A stretch of DNA of 64,000 nucleotides, taken from Bartonella taylorii (GTDB lineage Bacteria > Pseudomonadota > Alphaproteobacteria > Rhizobiales > Rhizobiaceae). The stretch covers positions 637,001 through 701,000 of the forward strand of contig NZ_CP083693.1 of the NCBI RefSeq assembly GCF_023920105.1, given 5' to 3'. A program made the position numbers and the translations under genes. Below, piece after piece: positions 1-8,089 of this stretch. The notes beneath the pieces are model-generated. The model did not search any database, had not been told where the DNA came from, and was given only the letters and a program-made list of their open reading frames with translations. Every line of letters starts with the position of its first letter. The stretch's first letter is position 1.

Positions 1-149
1 TCTGTCAATGAATGTGTTATTTAGCAAAAAGAATTTTAAAAAAGTTTTTTTTCTGTAAAGAAAAGCAATAAAATTAAAAAAAGTGTGTTTTTCTCTTGCA
101 CTTCTGTTGTGAAAATTTTAGGGAAGGTGCATCAAATAAATGTGAATGA

Positions 150-226
150 CGGAGCGTAGCGCAGCTTGGTAGCGCACCTGATTTGGGATCAGGGGGTCGT
201 AGGTTCGAATCCTATCGCTCCGACCA
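150..226 (+). tRNA. tRNA-Pro (anticodon TGG)
   Basis: A complete 77-nt cloverleaf. The acceptor arms CGGAGCG and CGCTCCG pair over seven bases, the anticodon loop TTTGGGA sits on a CCTGA/TCAGG stem, the T-arm carries GGTTCGAATCC, and CCA is encoded. The TGG anticodon reads proline codons. It is closely similar to the other proline tRNA at 6170-6246. Confidence 0.97.
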
Positions 227-318
227 TATTTGATAGGATGTGGAAGATAGTTCAAGTAGGGGTGTGTGGCGAGAAATTATCATTTAAATGTTTATGTATC
301 GTCTAAAGGAAAGTAACC

Positions 319-624
319 ATGATCGCACGTATTTATAATCCTGCGAAGACAGCGATGCAGTCAGGTAGGAGGAGTACTGGTGTTTGGATTTTGCAATATG
401 AGCCGTTACAGGCAAAAATGCTTGAGCCTCTTATGGGATATACGGCGACATCTGATATGAATAATCAAATAAAAATCCAGTTCAATAGGAAAGAAGAGGC
501 AGTTGCTTTTGCCCGCAAGAATGCTATTCCTTATCGTGTAGAAAAAACACATAGATCGATTCGGCGTGCTGTTTCTTATTCTGATAATTTTCGCAGTGAT
601 AGGCAACAACCTTGGACGCATTGA
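319..624 (+). CDS. ETC complex I subunit, NDUFS4-like (101 aa)
   Basis: This small soluble protein matches the family of the 18-21 kDa accessory subunit of respiratory complex I (NDUFS4), which alphaproteobacteria share with mitochondria. Visible family features are the N-terminal MIARIYNPAKTAMQSG, the conserved W of the GVWILQYEP stretch, the acidic-polar stretch around TSDMNNQIKIQF, the KEEAVAFARKNAIPY segment and the C-terminal QPWTH. The length of about 100 residues is normal for bacterial members. The start follows an AAAGGAAAG ribosome site. It stands alone between two tRNA genes, away from any nuo operon. Its role as a peripheral assembly or stability factor of NADH dehydrogenase is inferred from the family. 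Confidence 0.85.
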   Translation: MIARIYNPAKTAMQSGRRSTGVWILQYEPLQAKMLEPLMGYTATSDMNNQIKIQFNRKEEAVAFARKNAIPYRVEKTHRSIRRAVSYSDNFRSDRQQPWTH

Positions 625-662
625 GTTAAAGACACTTTTTGGAATTGAGAAAATGATCAGTT

Positions 663-739
<77 letters not shown>

Positions 740-1129
740 TGTTTGATTAACATCACTGGGTTATGTAAAAGTTCAAAAATTTTGATTTCTTTTAATTCTA
801 TTGGTTTGTTTTCTTATGTGAGTTTTTATATCAGTCGTTTTGATATAGAGCTACGCTTACTGTTTATCATTTGCTAAAAAATATTCTTTCATTTTTGAAG
901 TATATAGCGTCTGCGTTAGCACTCTGGGCTGTTACTTATTTTCTTAATCCTTTGGCTGTTTTTTTATTTTTACTGCTTTAGTATCTCACGAACTAGGTTG
1001 GCAAAATTTTCTTAATGGGCTTATTTGATTTTACTACAAGTTAACATCCTTATCGTTAATAAAACTCGTTTTAAGGATTGATTCTATTTCAGGAAAAATC
1101 AAGAGGAAGGTTCCTATTTTAATTTTTTT
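740..1129. other. AT-rich gap with a short hydrophobic coding relic
   Basis: No intact gene. Around 888-980 the plus strand reads as a strongly hydrophobic stretch (including SALALWAVTYFLNPLAVF) that ends at a stop and lacks a start. It could be the tail of a lost membrane protein, perhaps a transporter. I cannot assign it further. Confidence 0.4.
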
Positions 1130-1420
1130 TGTTTTGATCATGAATAATATTATCTTTAACGTCTTTCCAGCCAATACGAACCGCATCACTACGACGCAAG
1201 CCCGTATACAGAAGAACATCAATCCATACGCGTTTATGTGTACCGATAGATCGTTTTTGATAATATTTCTCAACGTCTTTTTTCTCCTGCTGTTGGATTG
1301 TTTTCTAAAAGCCCTTGTTCAATTGCCCAATTCAAAAGTCCATTAAGTGTTTTAAGAAAGTTTCTAGCCATTGCTGGCGTTTTTTCCGCCGTTCAACACT
1401 GGCTGGCATAGTGTTTGTAG
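1130..1420 (-). pseudogene. Phage integrase relic (tyrosine recombinase, C-terminal part)
   Basis: On the minus strand, about 1141-1240 translates as HKRVWIDVLLYTGLRRSDAV followed by RIGWKDVKD. This is the catalytic-arginine region of tyrosine recombinases (the TGLR motif). Upstream in another frame lies LKTLNGLLNWAIEQGLLENN, typical of the core-binding to catalytic-domain linker. In-frame stops and frame changes separate the parts, and the H-x-x-R and tyrosine motifs are missing, so the gene is dead. It is closest to tRNA-Arg at 663-739, in the usual place for an integrase beside its attachment site. Confidence 0.75.
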
Positions 1421-1445
1421 CCAAGCGTTTTCGGGAGCAACGCTT

Positions 1446-1632
1446 ATGATTTTTGGGCTCAGGAAATATTCCCTCATGTTTACAGCGGCTTTAGCCGTTT
1501 TTTTATGGCTTTAGCGAAAGCCTTTCACCTTTGCAAGAAAAGTGAACGGCATAAGCAAACAGAGAATGCGTTAAAAATGGTAACAACACGTTTTGAGGTT
1601 GAAAATTGAAGTTAATCGAAAAAGTGATGCTG
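1446..1632 (+). pseudogene. Rz-like (i-spanin) relic
   Basis: The segment is a broken copy of the intact Rz-like gene at 47732-47959. It reads MIFGLRKYSLMFTAALAVFL up to a stop, then in a second frame ALAKAFHLCKKSERHKQTEN and RFEVEN up to another stop, then NRKSDAG in a third frame. The intact copy has the same order of residues in a single frame. At least two frameshifts inactivate it. It overlaps the following lipoprotein ORF, as Rz/Rz1 pairs do. Confidence 0.75.
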
Positions 1633-1863
1633 GTGTGTGCACTGAATTTTCTCGCTGGGTGCGTGGCAAATAGGTCTGTTTCTTGTGGTGGCTGGTTGCT
1701 CATTTATTTGGATATGCAAGATGTTGAGGTTACCCGTTACTACCTTGCAAGAGATATTTTGAAGCGTAACAGCAGAGAGCACATTTATGTGATTGGAAAG
1801 ACGGTCAAGAAACGAAGCAACAAAGATAAAGATCTCACAAAAAGAACAACAGCTGCTTCATGA
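1606..1863 (+). pseudogene. Rz1-like lipoprotein ORF of decayed lysis cassette
   Basis: An 85-codon ORF starting MKLIEKVMLVCALNFLAGC, a lipoprotein signal peptide with lipobox LAGC. It matches the intact prophage lipoprotein at 47593-47799 (MKLIKKVMLMCVLLSLTGC) through GWLLIYLDMQD and LAREIL-like LARDILK, then diverges into a frame that runs over the next relic. The ORF itself is open, but its partner spanin is broken and its 3' end is abnormal, so it is treated as part of a decaying cassette. A small lipoprotein could still be made. Confidence 0.6.
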
Positions 1864-2005
1864 GATGATCAACACCTATCAAGGTTTGAAGATGATGGCA
1901 TGCTTCATGAAGTAGAGTGCGTTTTTTATCTTTATGTTTATTATTGATTTTGCACCTCTCATGGACGCACTAGACAATATCTTTTCACACCTCAAAAATG
2001 GCTAA
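1806..2005 (+). pseudogene. Relic of small phage membrane protein
   Basis: The region reads KKRSNKDKD, then in another frame LHEMINTYQGLKMMACFMK, a stop, and FIFMFIIDFAPLMDALDNIF. The pieces follow the order of the intact 70-residue protein at 47388-47600 (EKEILQEIIMTYKSVKVMSR, then LLLALDFSRIMDAFVSIF). It completes a three-gene lysis remnant with the same gene order as the live prophage. Confidence 0.65.
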
Positions 2006-2118
2006 CCAAGAGTTGAAAAATTTCTTCTTTAAAGAAAAAAATCGATATTAATGATAGGTTAAACTATGTTTAACTAAGTTAAATAATGTATAATCATTAA
2101 AGTTCTTAAAGAGGAAAT

Positions 2119-2369
2119 ATGATGAGTGTAAAAAGTGAACTTATAGCAGCTTAAATTAGATATAAATCTAAAAAGCGCGTTTATGGCTATAGCTAAAAGA
2201 AAATACCGTCCAGCCTCACAAATTTTACGTGATCTTATTCGTGTTTATGTTGAAAATAACAAGATATCTAATAAGGAAATGCTTGAAACTTTTCATAAAA
2301 CCGATAGTAATGAAGAAGTTTTTTTATGCTGAAAATATTGCTGATTTGATTAAGCAACTGGATATCTAA
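2119..2369 (+). pseudogene. Broken DinJ/RHH-type antitoxin gene
   Basis: After GAGG at 2111 and ATG at 2119, the frame MMSVKSELIAA stops early. The next frame carries LKSAFMAIAKRKYRPASQIL and RDLIRVYVENNK, the pattern of a ribbon-helix-helix antitoxin, followed by a further frameshift before YAENIADLIKQLDI. A short palindrome TTTAACTAAGTTAAA at 2069-2083 and a TATAAT at 2089-2094 precede it and look like its former operator-promoter. The gene is inactive in this sequence; pairing with the following YafQ relic supports the DinJ-like reading. Confidence 0.6.
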
Positions 2370-2399
2370 TTATGTGTTCAGTGAGTTATTAGGGAAAGT

Positions 2400-2638
2400 T
2401 TAAAAGGATGCAAAACGGGCAGAAAAGCGTGGAAAAAATACGCAAAAGCTTACAGAAGTTATGATTTCTGATTCATAAGAAGTAATTGCCATCTATTTTA
2501 AATGATCATACATTGCAAAGAAATTGGAAGTCTCGTCGAGATCTTCATATAGAATCCGATTGGTTATTAATTTATATAGTTGATGAAAAGCGCGTCCATT
2601 TTGATAGGACAGATACGTATTCAGATTTATTTAGGTAA
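2400..2638 (+). pseudogene. Broken YafQ-like mRNA interferase
   Basis: One frame has FKKDAKRAEKRGKNTQKLTE, the start of the YafQ fold. After stops, another frame has LPSILNDHTLQRNWKSRRDL and HIESDWLLIYIVDEKRVHF, ending RTDTYSDLF. YafQ toxins carry the same blocks (LxGNWKGxRDCHIxPDWLLIY, ERTGTHSDLF). In the family, histidines in these C-terminal blocks are catalytic. In-frame stops and the frame change mean no functional toxin. Confidence 0.7.
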
Positions 2639-2757
2639 GAAGCTGATTCTAACCTCTTCAAAAAGAAATTTTGATTCGTAATAATTAGAGAGAAAAATCT
2701 AAAAATTGTTGTTAGAATCAGAATTAAATAATTATTTTTTCTAAAGGATTTTTTTAG

Positions 2758-3192
2758 ACGCTAATACCATTTGGTAAAACCTTACGCAAGCTTCTCATTG
2801 ATCATTCAGAGCGCCTTTCAGATATGGCTGAGAAATTAGACATATCTGTACCATTTTTATCTCTTGTAGAAATTGGCAAAAGACCTGGGCCAGTTGGCAT
2901 GGAAGAAAAGATCATAGAACATACGATTTAGATGAAGATACTGCTTCTCGTAAGAAAAGAATCAGATGTTTCTTGCACAAGTTTTACAATAAAGCCTTCT
3001 AAACCGTTGAGTCGTAAAACTGTTGGCATGTTTATTAGAATTTTAAGTGTTTGTTCACAAGAAGATTTAGAAGCACTTAACGAAGCAAAAAGAAAATGCT
3101 ACTGTTATAGAGGCGTGTTAAAAAAATCCTATTCTCGAACTTTTATCTACACATCCAAAATCTTAAAAATATATGGAAAATCAATAACTTAA
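2758..3192 (+). pseudogene. XRE-family regulator relic
   Basis: The frame at 2758-2931 reads IPFGKTLRKLLIDHSERLSD then MAEKLDISVPFLSLVEIGKR, a helix-turn-helix of XRE type, without a start codon. A stop separates it from the ORF at 2932, whose SCTSFTIKPSKPLSRKTVGM and SQEDLEALNEAKR look like the regulator's C-terminal part. Both belong to one former gene that has lost its start and frame. Later codons to 3192 look random. Confidence 0.6.
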
Positions 3193-3210
3193 TAGAGATA
3201 TAAAGCTACA

Positions 3211-3285
<75 letters not shown>

Positions 3286-3383
3286 ATTTAATGACGTTGC
3301 ATACAGCACATAGAATTACAAACGTCAATGTCTAATTTAGTTTTCTGTTTAATCAGTCACGAATAACTTGGAAAAATAGCCTT

Positions 3384-3746
3384 TTAAGCAGCTATAAGTA
3401 TTTTTTCAACCTCATTAACGAGTTCACGCAAGTGAAACGGTTTAGAAAGCACTTTTGCATCAGGAGGGGCATCGCTATTTGAATTGAGTGCAACTGCTGC
3501 AAAGCCTGTAATAAACATCACGCGTAAATCAGGATCAATTTCAGTAGCGCGTCGTGCCAGTTCAATACCATCCATTTCTGGCATTACAATATCAGTAAGT
3601 AGAAGGGAAAATGGTTCTTCTTGTAAACGCTCATATGCGCTAGCACCGTTATCGAAATCTGCGACTTCGTAGCCTGCACGTTCTAAGGCTTTCGCTAGAA
3701 AGCGGCGCATATCGTTATCATCTTCTGCGAGCAGGATTCGTTTCAT
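3384..3746 (-). CDS. cpdR: Response regulator CpdR (120 aa)
   Basis: A single receiver domain with no output domain. The acidic pocket is LLAEDDNDM near residues 4-12, the phosphorylated aspartate lies in LLLTDIVMPEMDG near residue 50, then FITGF and the lysine in LSKPFHL. In alphaproteobacteria CpdR, unphosphorylated, directs the ClpXP protease to the cell pole and so controls cell-cycle protein turnover; it is phosphorylated through the CckA-ChpT relay. A longer frame begins 16 codons upstream, but the start at 3746 has GGA eight bases before it and gives the family's standard N-terminus MKRILLAEDD. No partner gene is adjacent. Confidence 0.88.
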   Translation of the reverse strand: MKRILLAEDDNDMRRFLAKALERAGYEVADFDNGASAYERLQEEPFSLLLTDIVMPEMDGIELARRATEIDPDLRVMFITGFAAVALNSNSDAPPDAKVLSKPFHLRELVNEVEKILIAA

Positions 3747-4241
3747 GATTATATTCCAATGGCTCCATTCGTCAGAGTTTTTTTGCCACATCAATTATAC
3801 AATATAGAGTATTTATAAAAAAGATGATAAAATACTCATAATTGGAATGAATGGCAAAATGGTTAATTCTTACATTCTTGTCAAGGATACAGCATATTCG
3901 TTGTAAGTTAGTTAAATTCGAAATGTATGTGATGTTGAAAGAAGAAAGCCGTATTTGAATATTTTAAGCGCGATTTCTGTTTCTTTTTAATTTTTTCATT
4001 TTGGTAAGCGCTTCGTTGAAGGGGTTATGGGAACATTCATTTCAGAAACTGTGTTTTTATTTTATATTGGAGAAGTCAGAAAACCTATACGACTACGACA
4101 AAGCTGAGTTTTTATAGCTATTTGTTTTCTGTATACTTGTATAAATTATACTATGATATAACATAATAAAATTAATAATAAACAAGAAATGTATTAAAGT
4201 ATCTGTATTTTTAAATTTAAAATATATTTTTATTATAATTA
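3747..4241. other. Intergenic gap, AT-rich
   Basis: About 495 bases between cpdR and the hydrolase, both on the minus strand. The segment nearest 4241 is extremely AT-rich. I see no coding frame with a family signature, no clear hairpin terminator and no tRNA. Promoters of cpdR presumably lie next to 3750-3850, but I could not fix a site. Confidence 0.5.
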
Positions 4242-5162
4242 TTACTTTATAGATAAATTCTCATCGAGAATAAATGCATCAAATGCAGCCCAAAATTGTT
4301 TTTTGTAACTTTCTTCATGCATGATTGTATCAAGTTCCGCACCTGTAATGGTGATGCTGTCTGTCAGACGTGTGTGTTGGCATAATTGCCGCACCTCAAT
4401 GTTATTCGCAATATTGTTTTGATTGGCGAGAATAAACAGTGTTGGGATTCGTAAATGTCCATGAAATATATTTTCCTTCATAGAGGAAATTGCATTTAGT
4501 ACCGATGCCATCCATCGGGATGTTGGCGATTTCATAGAGAGGAAAGGTGTTCTATTAGTATAACCAGGTTGCATTTTGTTTTGTTTTGTTTCTTTGAGTT
4601 TTGTTCCACCTCTAGCTGGCAAGAATCCTAAGCCTATATCAGAAAGAAATTGTGTTAATTTATGTTGGAAGCCATTTGTTTTATTGCTAAACGGTGCAAA
4701 AAGGGGAGAAACGCAGAGCATTTTCTTAAACTGATGATTAAGGAGATCCAGTCCGCTAAGTGCTATCAACCCTCCCATGCCATAGGTTAGCATATAGTAA
4801 GGTGGTGGACAAATAGGATAAACGACATTTATAAGAAATTCATTCAAGTCATTAATATCATTATTAATATCAAAATAATGATATCGACTCTGTTTTTTTA
4901 TATTGAATGGTGATTTTTCTCGATCAAACCAGTCAAATATTGCTGTATGAAAACCACGTTTAGAAATTTCATTTATTGGTAAAAAATATTCTTCTAAAGC
5001 ATTTGCATAGTTTTGGAGAATAACAATTGTTCCCTCGGATTTTTCCATATCAGGACACGTTATAGAAAAACGGATTTCGCGATCCGTGGCTATTTTAAGA
5101 TAGCTATTACGGATATTGGAAGGAGTGGAATCGCAAACTGTGTGATAAAGAGATGTTTCCAA
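4242..5162 (-). CDS. Alpha/beta-hydrolase fold protein, lysophospholipase-like, catalytic residues missing
   Basis: The 306-residue protein has the layout of the COG2267 lysophospholipase family common in Rhizobiales: a strand-rich N-terminus, the GFHTAIFDWFDRE segment, a cap region, and the C-terminal KKQFWAAFDAFI helix. The nucleophile elbow, normally AHSMGG, reads TYGMGG (about residue 127), so glycine replaces the serine. The C-terminal catalytic histidine, expected after ITGA in the pattern GA-x-H-E, is replaced in ITGAELDTIM. Either this is a pseudoenzyme or a gene decaying without frame loss. It stands alone, read toward cpdR. The fold assignment is firm; I infer no hydrolase activity. 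Confidence 0.65.
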   Translation of the reverse strand: METSLYHTVCDSTPSNIRNSYLKIATDREIRFSITCPDMEKSEGTIVILQNYANALEEYFLPINEISKRGFHTAIFDWFDREKSPFNIKKQSRYHYFDINNDINDLNEFLINVVYPICPPPYYMLTYGMGGLIALSGLDLLNHQFKKMLCVSPLFAPFSNKTNGFQHKLTQFLSDIGLGFLPARGGTKLKETKQNKMQPGYTNRTPFLSMKSPTSRWMASVLNAISSMKENIFHGHLRIPTLFILANQNNIANNIEVRQLCQHTRLTDSITITGAELDTIMHEESYKKQFWAAFDAFILDENLSIK

Positions 5163-5329
5163 TTGATATCCTTTACAGTGTATTTTGCAACTTAGTGCAA
5201 AGTGAGATAACGAGAGGACTTACATTTATGTAATGATAAAGAAGGATTAAGAAACAGTTATGTTGTTTTGTATATTTTTATAAATTCAAGCATAAAAGAG
5301 TTGAAATAGGATAAAACAGTTACCAGATA

Positions 5330-5431
5330 AATGATGCGGTCGCTACTCTGGGCCGCTGGTTCACGGATAGTTTGCCATTCGGGAACTTTGTGAGTCAATT
5401 AATTATAGTCGCTCTAAAGGAGGGCAATATT
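5330..5431 (+). promoter_or_regulatory. Candidate ROSE-type RNA thermometer in 5' leader
   Basis: The leader of the small heat-shock gene has a hairpin GCGG/CCGC (5336-5355). Just before the start codon, GCTCT at 5411-5415 can pair with AGGGC at 5421-5425, burying the Shine-Dalgarno AAAGGAGGG. The motif TCGCT at 5409-5413 fits the UYGCU signature that ROSE elements place opposite the ribosome site. ROSE elements are known before small heat-shock genes of Rhizobiales. The assignment rests on position and this short motif; no covariation was tested. Confidence 0.45.
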
Positions 5432-5929
5432 ATGCGTCAAGTAGACTTTTCACCATTTTATCGTTCAACAGTAGGTTTTGATCATCTTTTTAACTGGTTT
5501 GATTCTAGGACACAACCTGATGATGTTTCTTCTTATCCACCCTATAACATCGAGCGTTTAACTGAAGATTCTTATAGAATTTCTATGGCTGTTGCTGGTT
5601 TTTCTAAAGATGAAATCGATATCGAAACGCATTGCAATCAGCTGATCGTTAAGGGTGAGAGAAGGCCTGAAAATGATGATGAAGAACGAGAATTCCTTTA
5701 TCGAGGCATTGCGTCACGTGCTTTTGAGCGGCGTTTCCATTTGGCTGATCATGTTAAGGTTATTGGAGCAGAGCTTGGTGATGGCCTTCTTCATATTCAG
5801 CTTAAAAGAGAAATGCCGGCTGAATTAAAACCAAAGAAGATAGCTGTGCAGACATCAACATCTGCTGTGAAAAATGATAATAATCATACTATGCGTAAAG
5901 CGAATTTAGAAGTTGAGAAAACTAAATGA
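5432..5929 (+). CDS. Small heat-shock protein, Hsp20 family (165 aa)
   Basis: An ATP-independent holding chaperone of the IbpA type. The N-terminus MRQVDFSPFYRSTVGFDHLF is the family's usual start. The alpha-crystallin domain follows: YNIERLTEDSYRISMAVAGF, then LIVKGERR, FERRFHLADHVKV, and GLLHIQLKRE near the end. The basic C-terminal tail is longer than in E. coli IbpA. I chose the start at 5432 rather than 20 codons upstream because of the strong AAAGGAGGG ribosome site and family alignment. That site lies in a hairpin that may act as a thermometer, so translation is probably heat-induced. A terminator follows the gene. Confidence 0.92.
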   Translation: MRQVDFSPFYRSTVGFDHLFNWFDSRTQPDDVSSYPPYNIERLTEDSYRISMAVAGFSKDEIDIETHCNQLIVKGERRPENDDEEREFLYRGIASRAFERRFHLADHVKVIGAELGDGLLHIQLKREMPAELKPKKIAVQTSTSAVKNDNNHTMRKANLEVEKTK

Positions 5930-5955
5930 TTATTATCATTGAGATAGGGAAGTGA

Positions 5956-5979
5956 CGCGAGACAAAGGTCTCGCGTTTT
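5956..5979 (+). terminator. Rho-independent terminator of hsp20 gene
   Basis: Perfect eight-base stem CGCGAGAC/GTCTCGCG with an AAAG loop, followed by TTTT, 26 bases after the stop codon. Confidence 0.88.
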
Positions 5980-6169
5980 ATGTGTTTTATCTTAAAAAGA
6001 ATGCTATTTAAGTAAAATTACCTATTTCTAGTTTATGGCAATTATTCTACCGCGTATCGCTGTATATTGAGAAAATGGAATAGATTTTTAAAACTTCATC
6101 ATGCAAAAAGATAATAGTTTCATTCAAAAAAGCACATTCTGTATTTACTGATATATTCTTCGGGAAAAG

Positions 6170-6246
<77 letters not shown>

Positions 6247-6800
6247 AACTGTGTAAAACGCTTAAATGACTGTTTCTTTAAAGGCAAGAGAAAAAATAAA
6301 TAGATTAAAATCTAAAATGCTGTTGCACTTTTAAAGAGAGCTTTCGAGAGTGAAAATGAAATTTTTTGTTTTGATATTTTTTTGTTCATTAAGATAAATA
6401 CTTAAACTGTTAAGTAATTGATTTTGTTGATATTTTATGGCTATTATATGCACATATTTATTTTATGTAAATTGTGAGGATATAGGATAAGATTTGTATG
6501 CTTTTAAACGCATTCATTTTTTCTGATATTTAAGAGGTCTTATAAAAAAATGATACCTCTTAAATGTTTCTGTTTTTTTTTGTAAAAAAAGCATTTTTCA
6601 TGAGATGCAAGGATAGTAAAATATAATTTTTAGATTGCACAATTGTAAATCTAAATAGTTGGATATGAGGCTTTTATCCCGATAAGAAAAGGTTAAAACA
6701 TTTCAACTTATATCTTGTTGTTTTGTATCAGATATACCAGGTAAATAAAATGTTGTAGATGAAACACTTTCAAAGTTTTTGTTTAGAAAGAAAAGGGTAA
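6247..6800. other. Long AT-rich gap before iscA
   Basis: About 550 bases with no recognisable gene. It contains one strong hairpin with a T-tract (6528-6580, listed separately) that has no coding gene upstream on its strand. The bases just before 6801 should hold the iscA promoter, but no hexamer pair stands out. Confidence 0.5.
6528..6580 (+). terminator. Orphan terminator-like hairpin
   Basis: ATTTAAGAGGT at 6528-6538 and ACCTCTTAAAT at 6555-6565 form a perfect 11-base inverted repeat with a 16-base loop. A run of eight T follows at 6573-6580. The shape is a plus-strand intrinsic terminator, but the nearest upstream gene is a minus-strand tRNA. It may end an unannotated small RNA. Confidence 0.5.
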
Positions 6801-7163
6801 ATGATGAGCCGTTTTTCGGTAATAAATTTAACAGAAGCTGCAGTAGATCGTGTTAAAGCGATTATGGATGCCAAAGATGCGCGTGGTATTCTTATTGGTA
6901 TCAAGAAAGGTGGTTGTGCGGGGATGGAGTATACAATTACTCTTGTAAAGGAAGAGGGGCTGGATGCAGATGTTGTTGAAGTGAATGGCGCTCGTGTTTT
7001 TATAGCACATGATGCAGTATTATTTTTATTAGGAACGCAGGTAGATTATGAAGTGACAACACTTCGTTCCGGTTTTGTATTTAAAAACCCTAATCAAGTT
7101 TCCGCATGTGGGTGTGGCGAATCAGTAGAACTTCGTCCAGCTCTTGCAAAATCAATTAATTGA
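6801..7163 (+). CDS. Iron-sulfur cluster assembly accessory protein, HesB/IscA family (120 aa)
   Basis: An A-type carrier that delivers Fe-S clusters to apoproteins. The three cysteines of the family are present: one in KKGGCAGMEYT (near residue 40) and the pair in SACGCGES near residue 106. The N-terminal LTEAAVDRVK helix and the FKNPN segment before the last cysteines also fit. Two consecutive ATG codons occur after AAAAGGG; the first was taken. It is not next to other suf genes here; its neighbour mazG converges on it. It could be SufA or ErpA-like; the sequence does not settle which. Confidence 0.9.
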   Translation: MMSRFSVINLTEAAVDRVKAIMDAKDARGILIGIKKGGCAGMEYTITLVKEEGLDADVVEVNGARVFIAHDAVLFLLGTQVDYEVTTLRSGFVFKNPNQVSACGCGESVELRPALAKSIN

Positions 7164-7228
7164 AATGTATAAAGTCAATTGAATTTAATGAGTTGAGGGA
7201 TTTTCTCGGATTTTAGGTTGATGAAATC

Positions 7229-8059
7229 TTATATTTTTTGTCTTTCATTTTTAGCTTTATTCCAGAGATCTTCCATTTCATTTAAGGATGCATCGGCCAA
7301 TGTTTTAGATTGAGCAGATAGATTTTCTTCAATATAAGTAAAATGATTTCGAAACTTTGTATTTGTTTTTTTTAATGCTTTTTGTGAATTAATATCCAAG
7401 TGGCGTGCGAGATTAAGTAGGGTAAAGTAAAGATCACCGAACTCTTCTTCTATATCTGATGTTTTCGCATCTTTGATTGCTTCTTTGAGTTCATTGAGTT
7501 CTTCTTCTATTTTTGCAAAAAATTTATGATTTTCACGCCAATCAAAACCTACCTTAGCTGCGGCTTTTTGTAAAGCGAGTGCTTCTTGGTCTGCTGGTTG
7601 AATCTTTTTTACTTTTGTAAGAATGCTTGTTGTAGAACTGTTTAATAAATTTTCTTCTTCGGAGCACTTTTTTTGTTCAGCCTGTTCTCTTTTTTTTATA
7701 TCTTCCCATTCTTCTGCTACAAAACCACGTTTTTTTTGCTCTGCATTTCCAAAAACGTGAGGATGGCGACGAATCATTTTTGCAGTGATTGCGTAAACAA
7801 CATCTTCGAAAGTAAAGTAACTTTCTTCTTGTGCAATTGTAGTATGATAGACGACCTGTAGAAGAAGATCACCAAGTTCTTCGCAAAGATCCATTCGATT
7901 TTTTCGTTCAATGGCATCAATAACCTCATAAACTTCTTCAAGCATATAGGGTATGAGGGATTCAAATGTTTGTTTTATATTCCAGATACATCCGCTATCA
8001 CGGTTTCGTAATGCTGTAACAATTGCGATAAGATCATTGATATCTTTTGACGCTAACAC
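7229..8059 (-). CDS. mazG: Nucleoside triphosphate pyrophosphohydrolase MazG
   Basis: MazG hydrolyses NTPs and dNTPs to monophosphates and pyrophosphate, cleaning the nucleotide pool and lowering ppGpp-type alarm signals. The 276-residue protein has the normal two-domain layout. Each all-alpha domain keeps the metal-binding EExxE...ExxD pattern: EEVYEVIDAIERKNRMDL then CEELGDLLLQVVYH in the first half, and EELNELKEAIKDAKT then EEEFGDLYFTLLNLARHL in the second. RRHPHVFG follows the first domain, as is typical. The linker around residues 120-150 is rich in lysine and glutamate. It converges with iscA and lies 30 bases after lpxXL-side genes in the same direction. Confidence 0.93.
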   Translation of the reverse strand: MLASKDINDLIAIVTALRNRDSGCIWNIKQTFESLIPYMLEEVYEVIDAIERKNRMDLCEELGDLLLQVVYHTTIAQEESYFTFEDVVYAITAKMIRRHPHVFGNAEQKKRGFVAEEWEDIKKREQAEQKKCSEEENLLNSSTTSILTKVKKIQPADQEALALQKAAAKVGFDWRENHKFFAKIEEELNELKEAIKDAKTSDIEEEFGDLYFTLLNLARHLDINSQKALKKTNTKFRNHFTYIEENLSAQSKTLADASLNEMEDLWNKAKNERQKI

Positions 8060-8089
8060 TTATATTTCTCCTATAAATGCTATGATATA

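Noticed and set aside
1134..1346. Plus-strand ORF of 70 codons in the decayed region
   Set aside because: The minus strand at the same place reads as integrase residues including the TGLR motif, so the plus-strand frame is a shadow.
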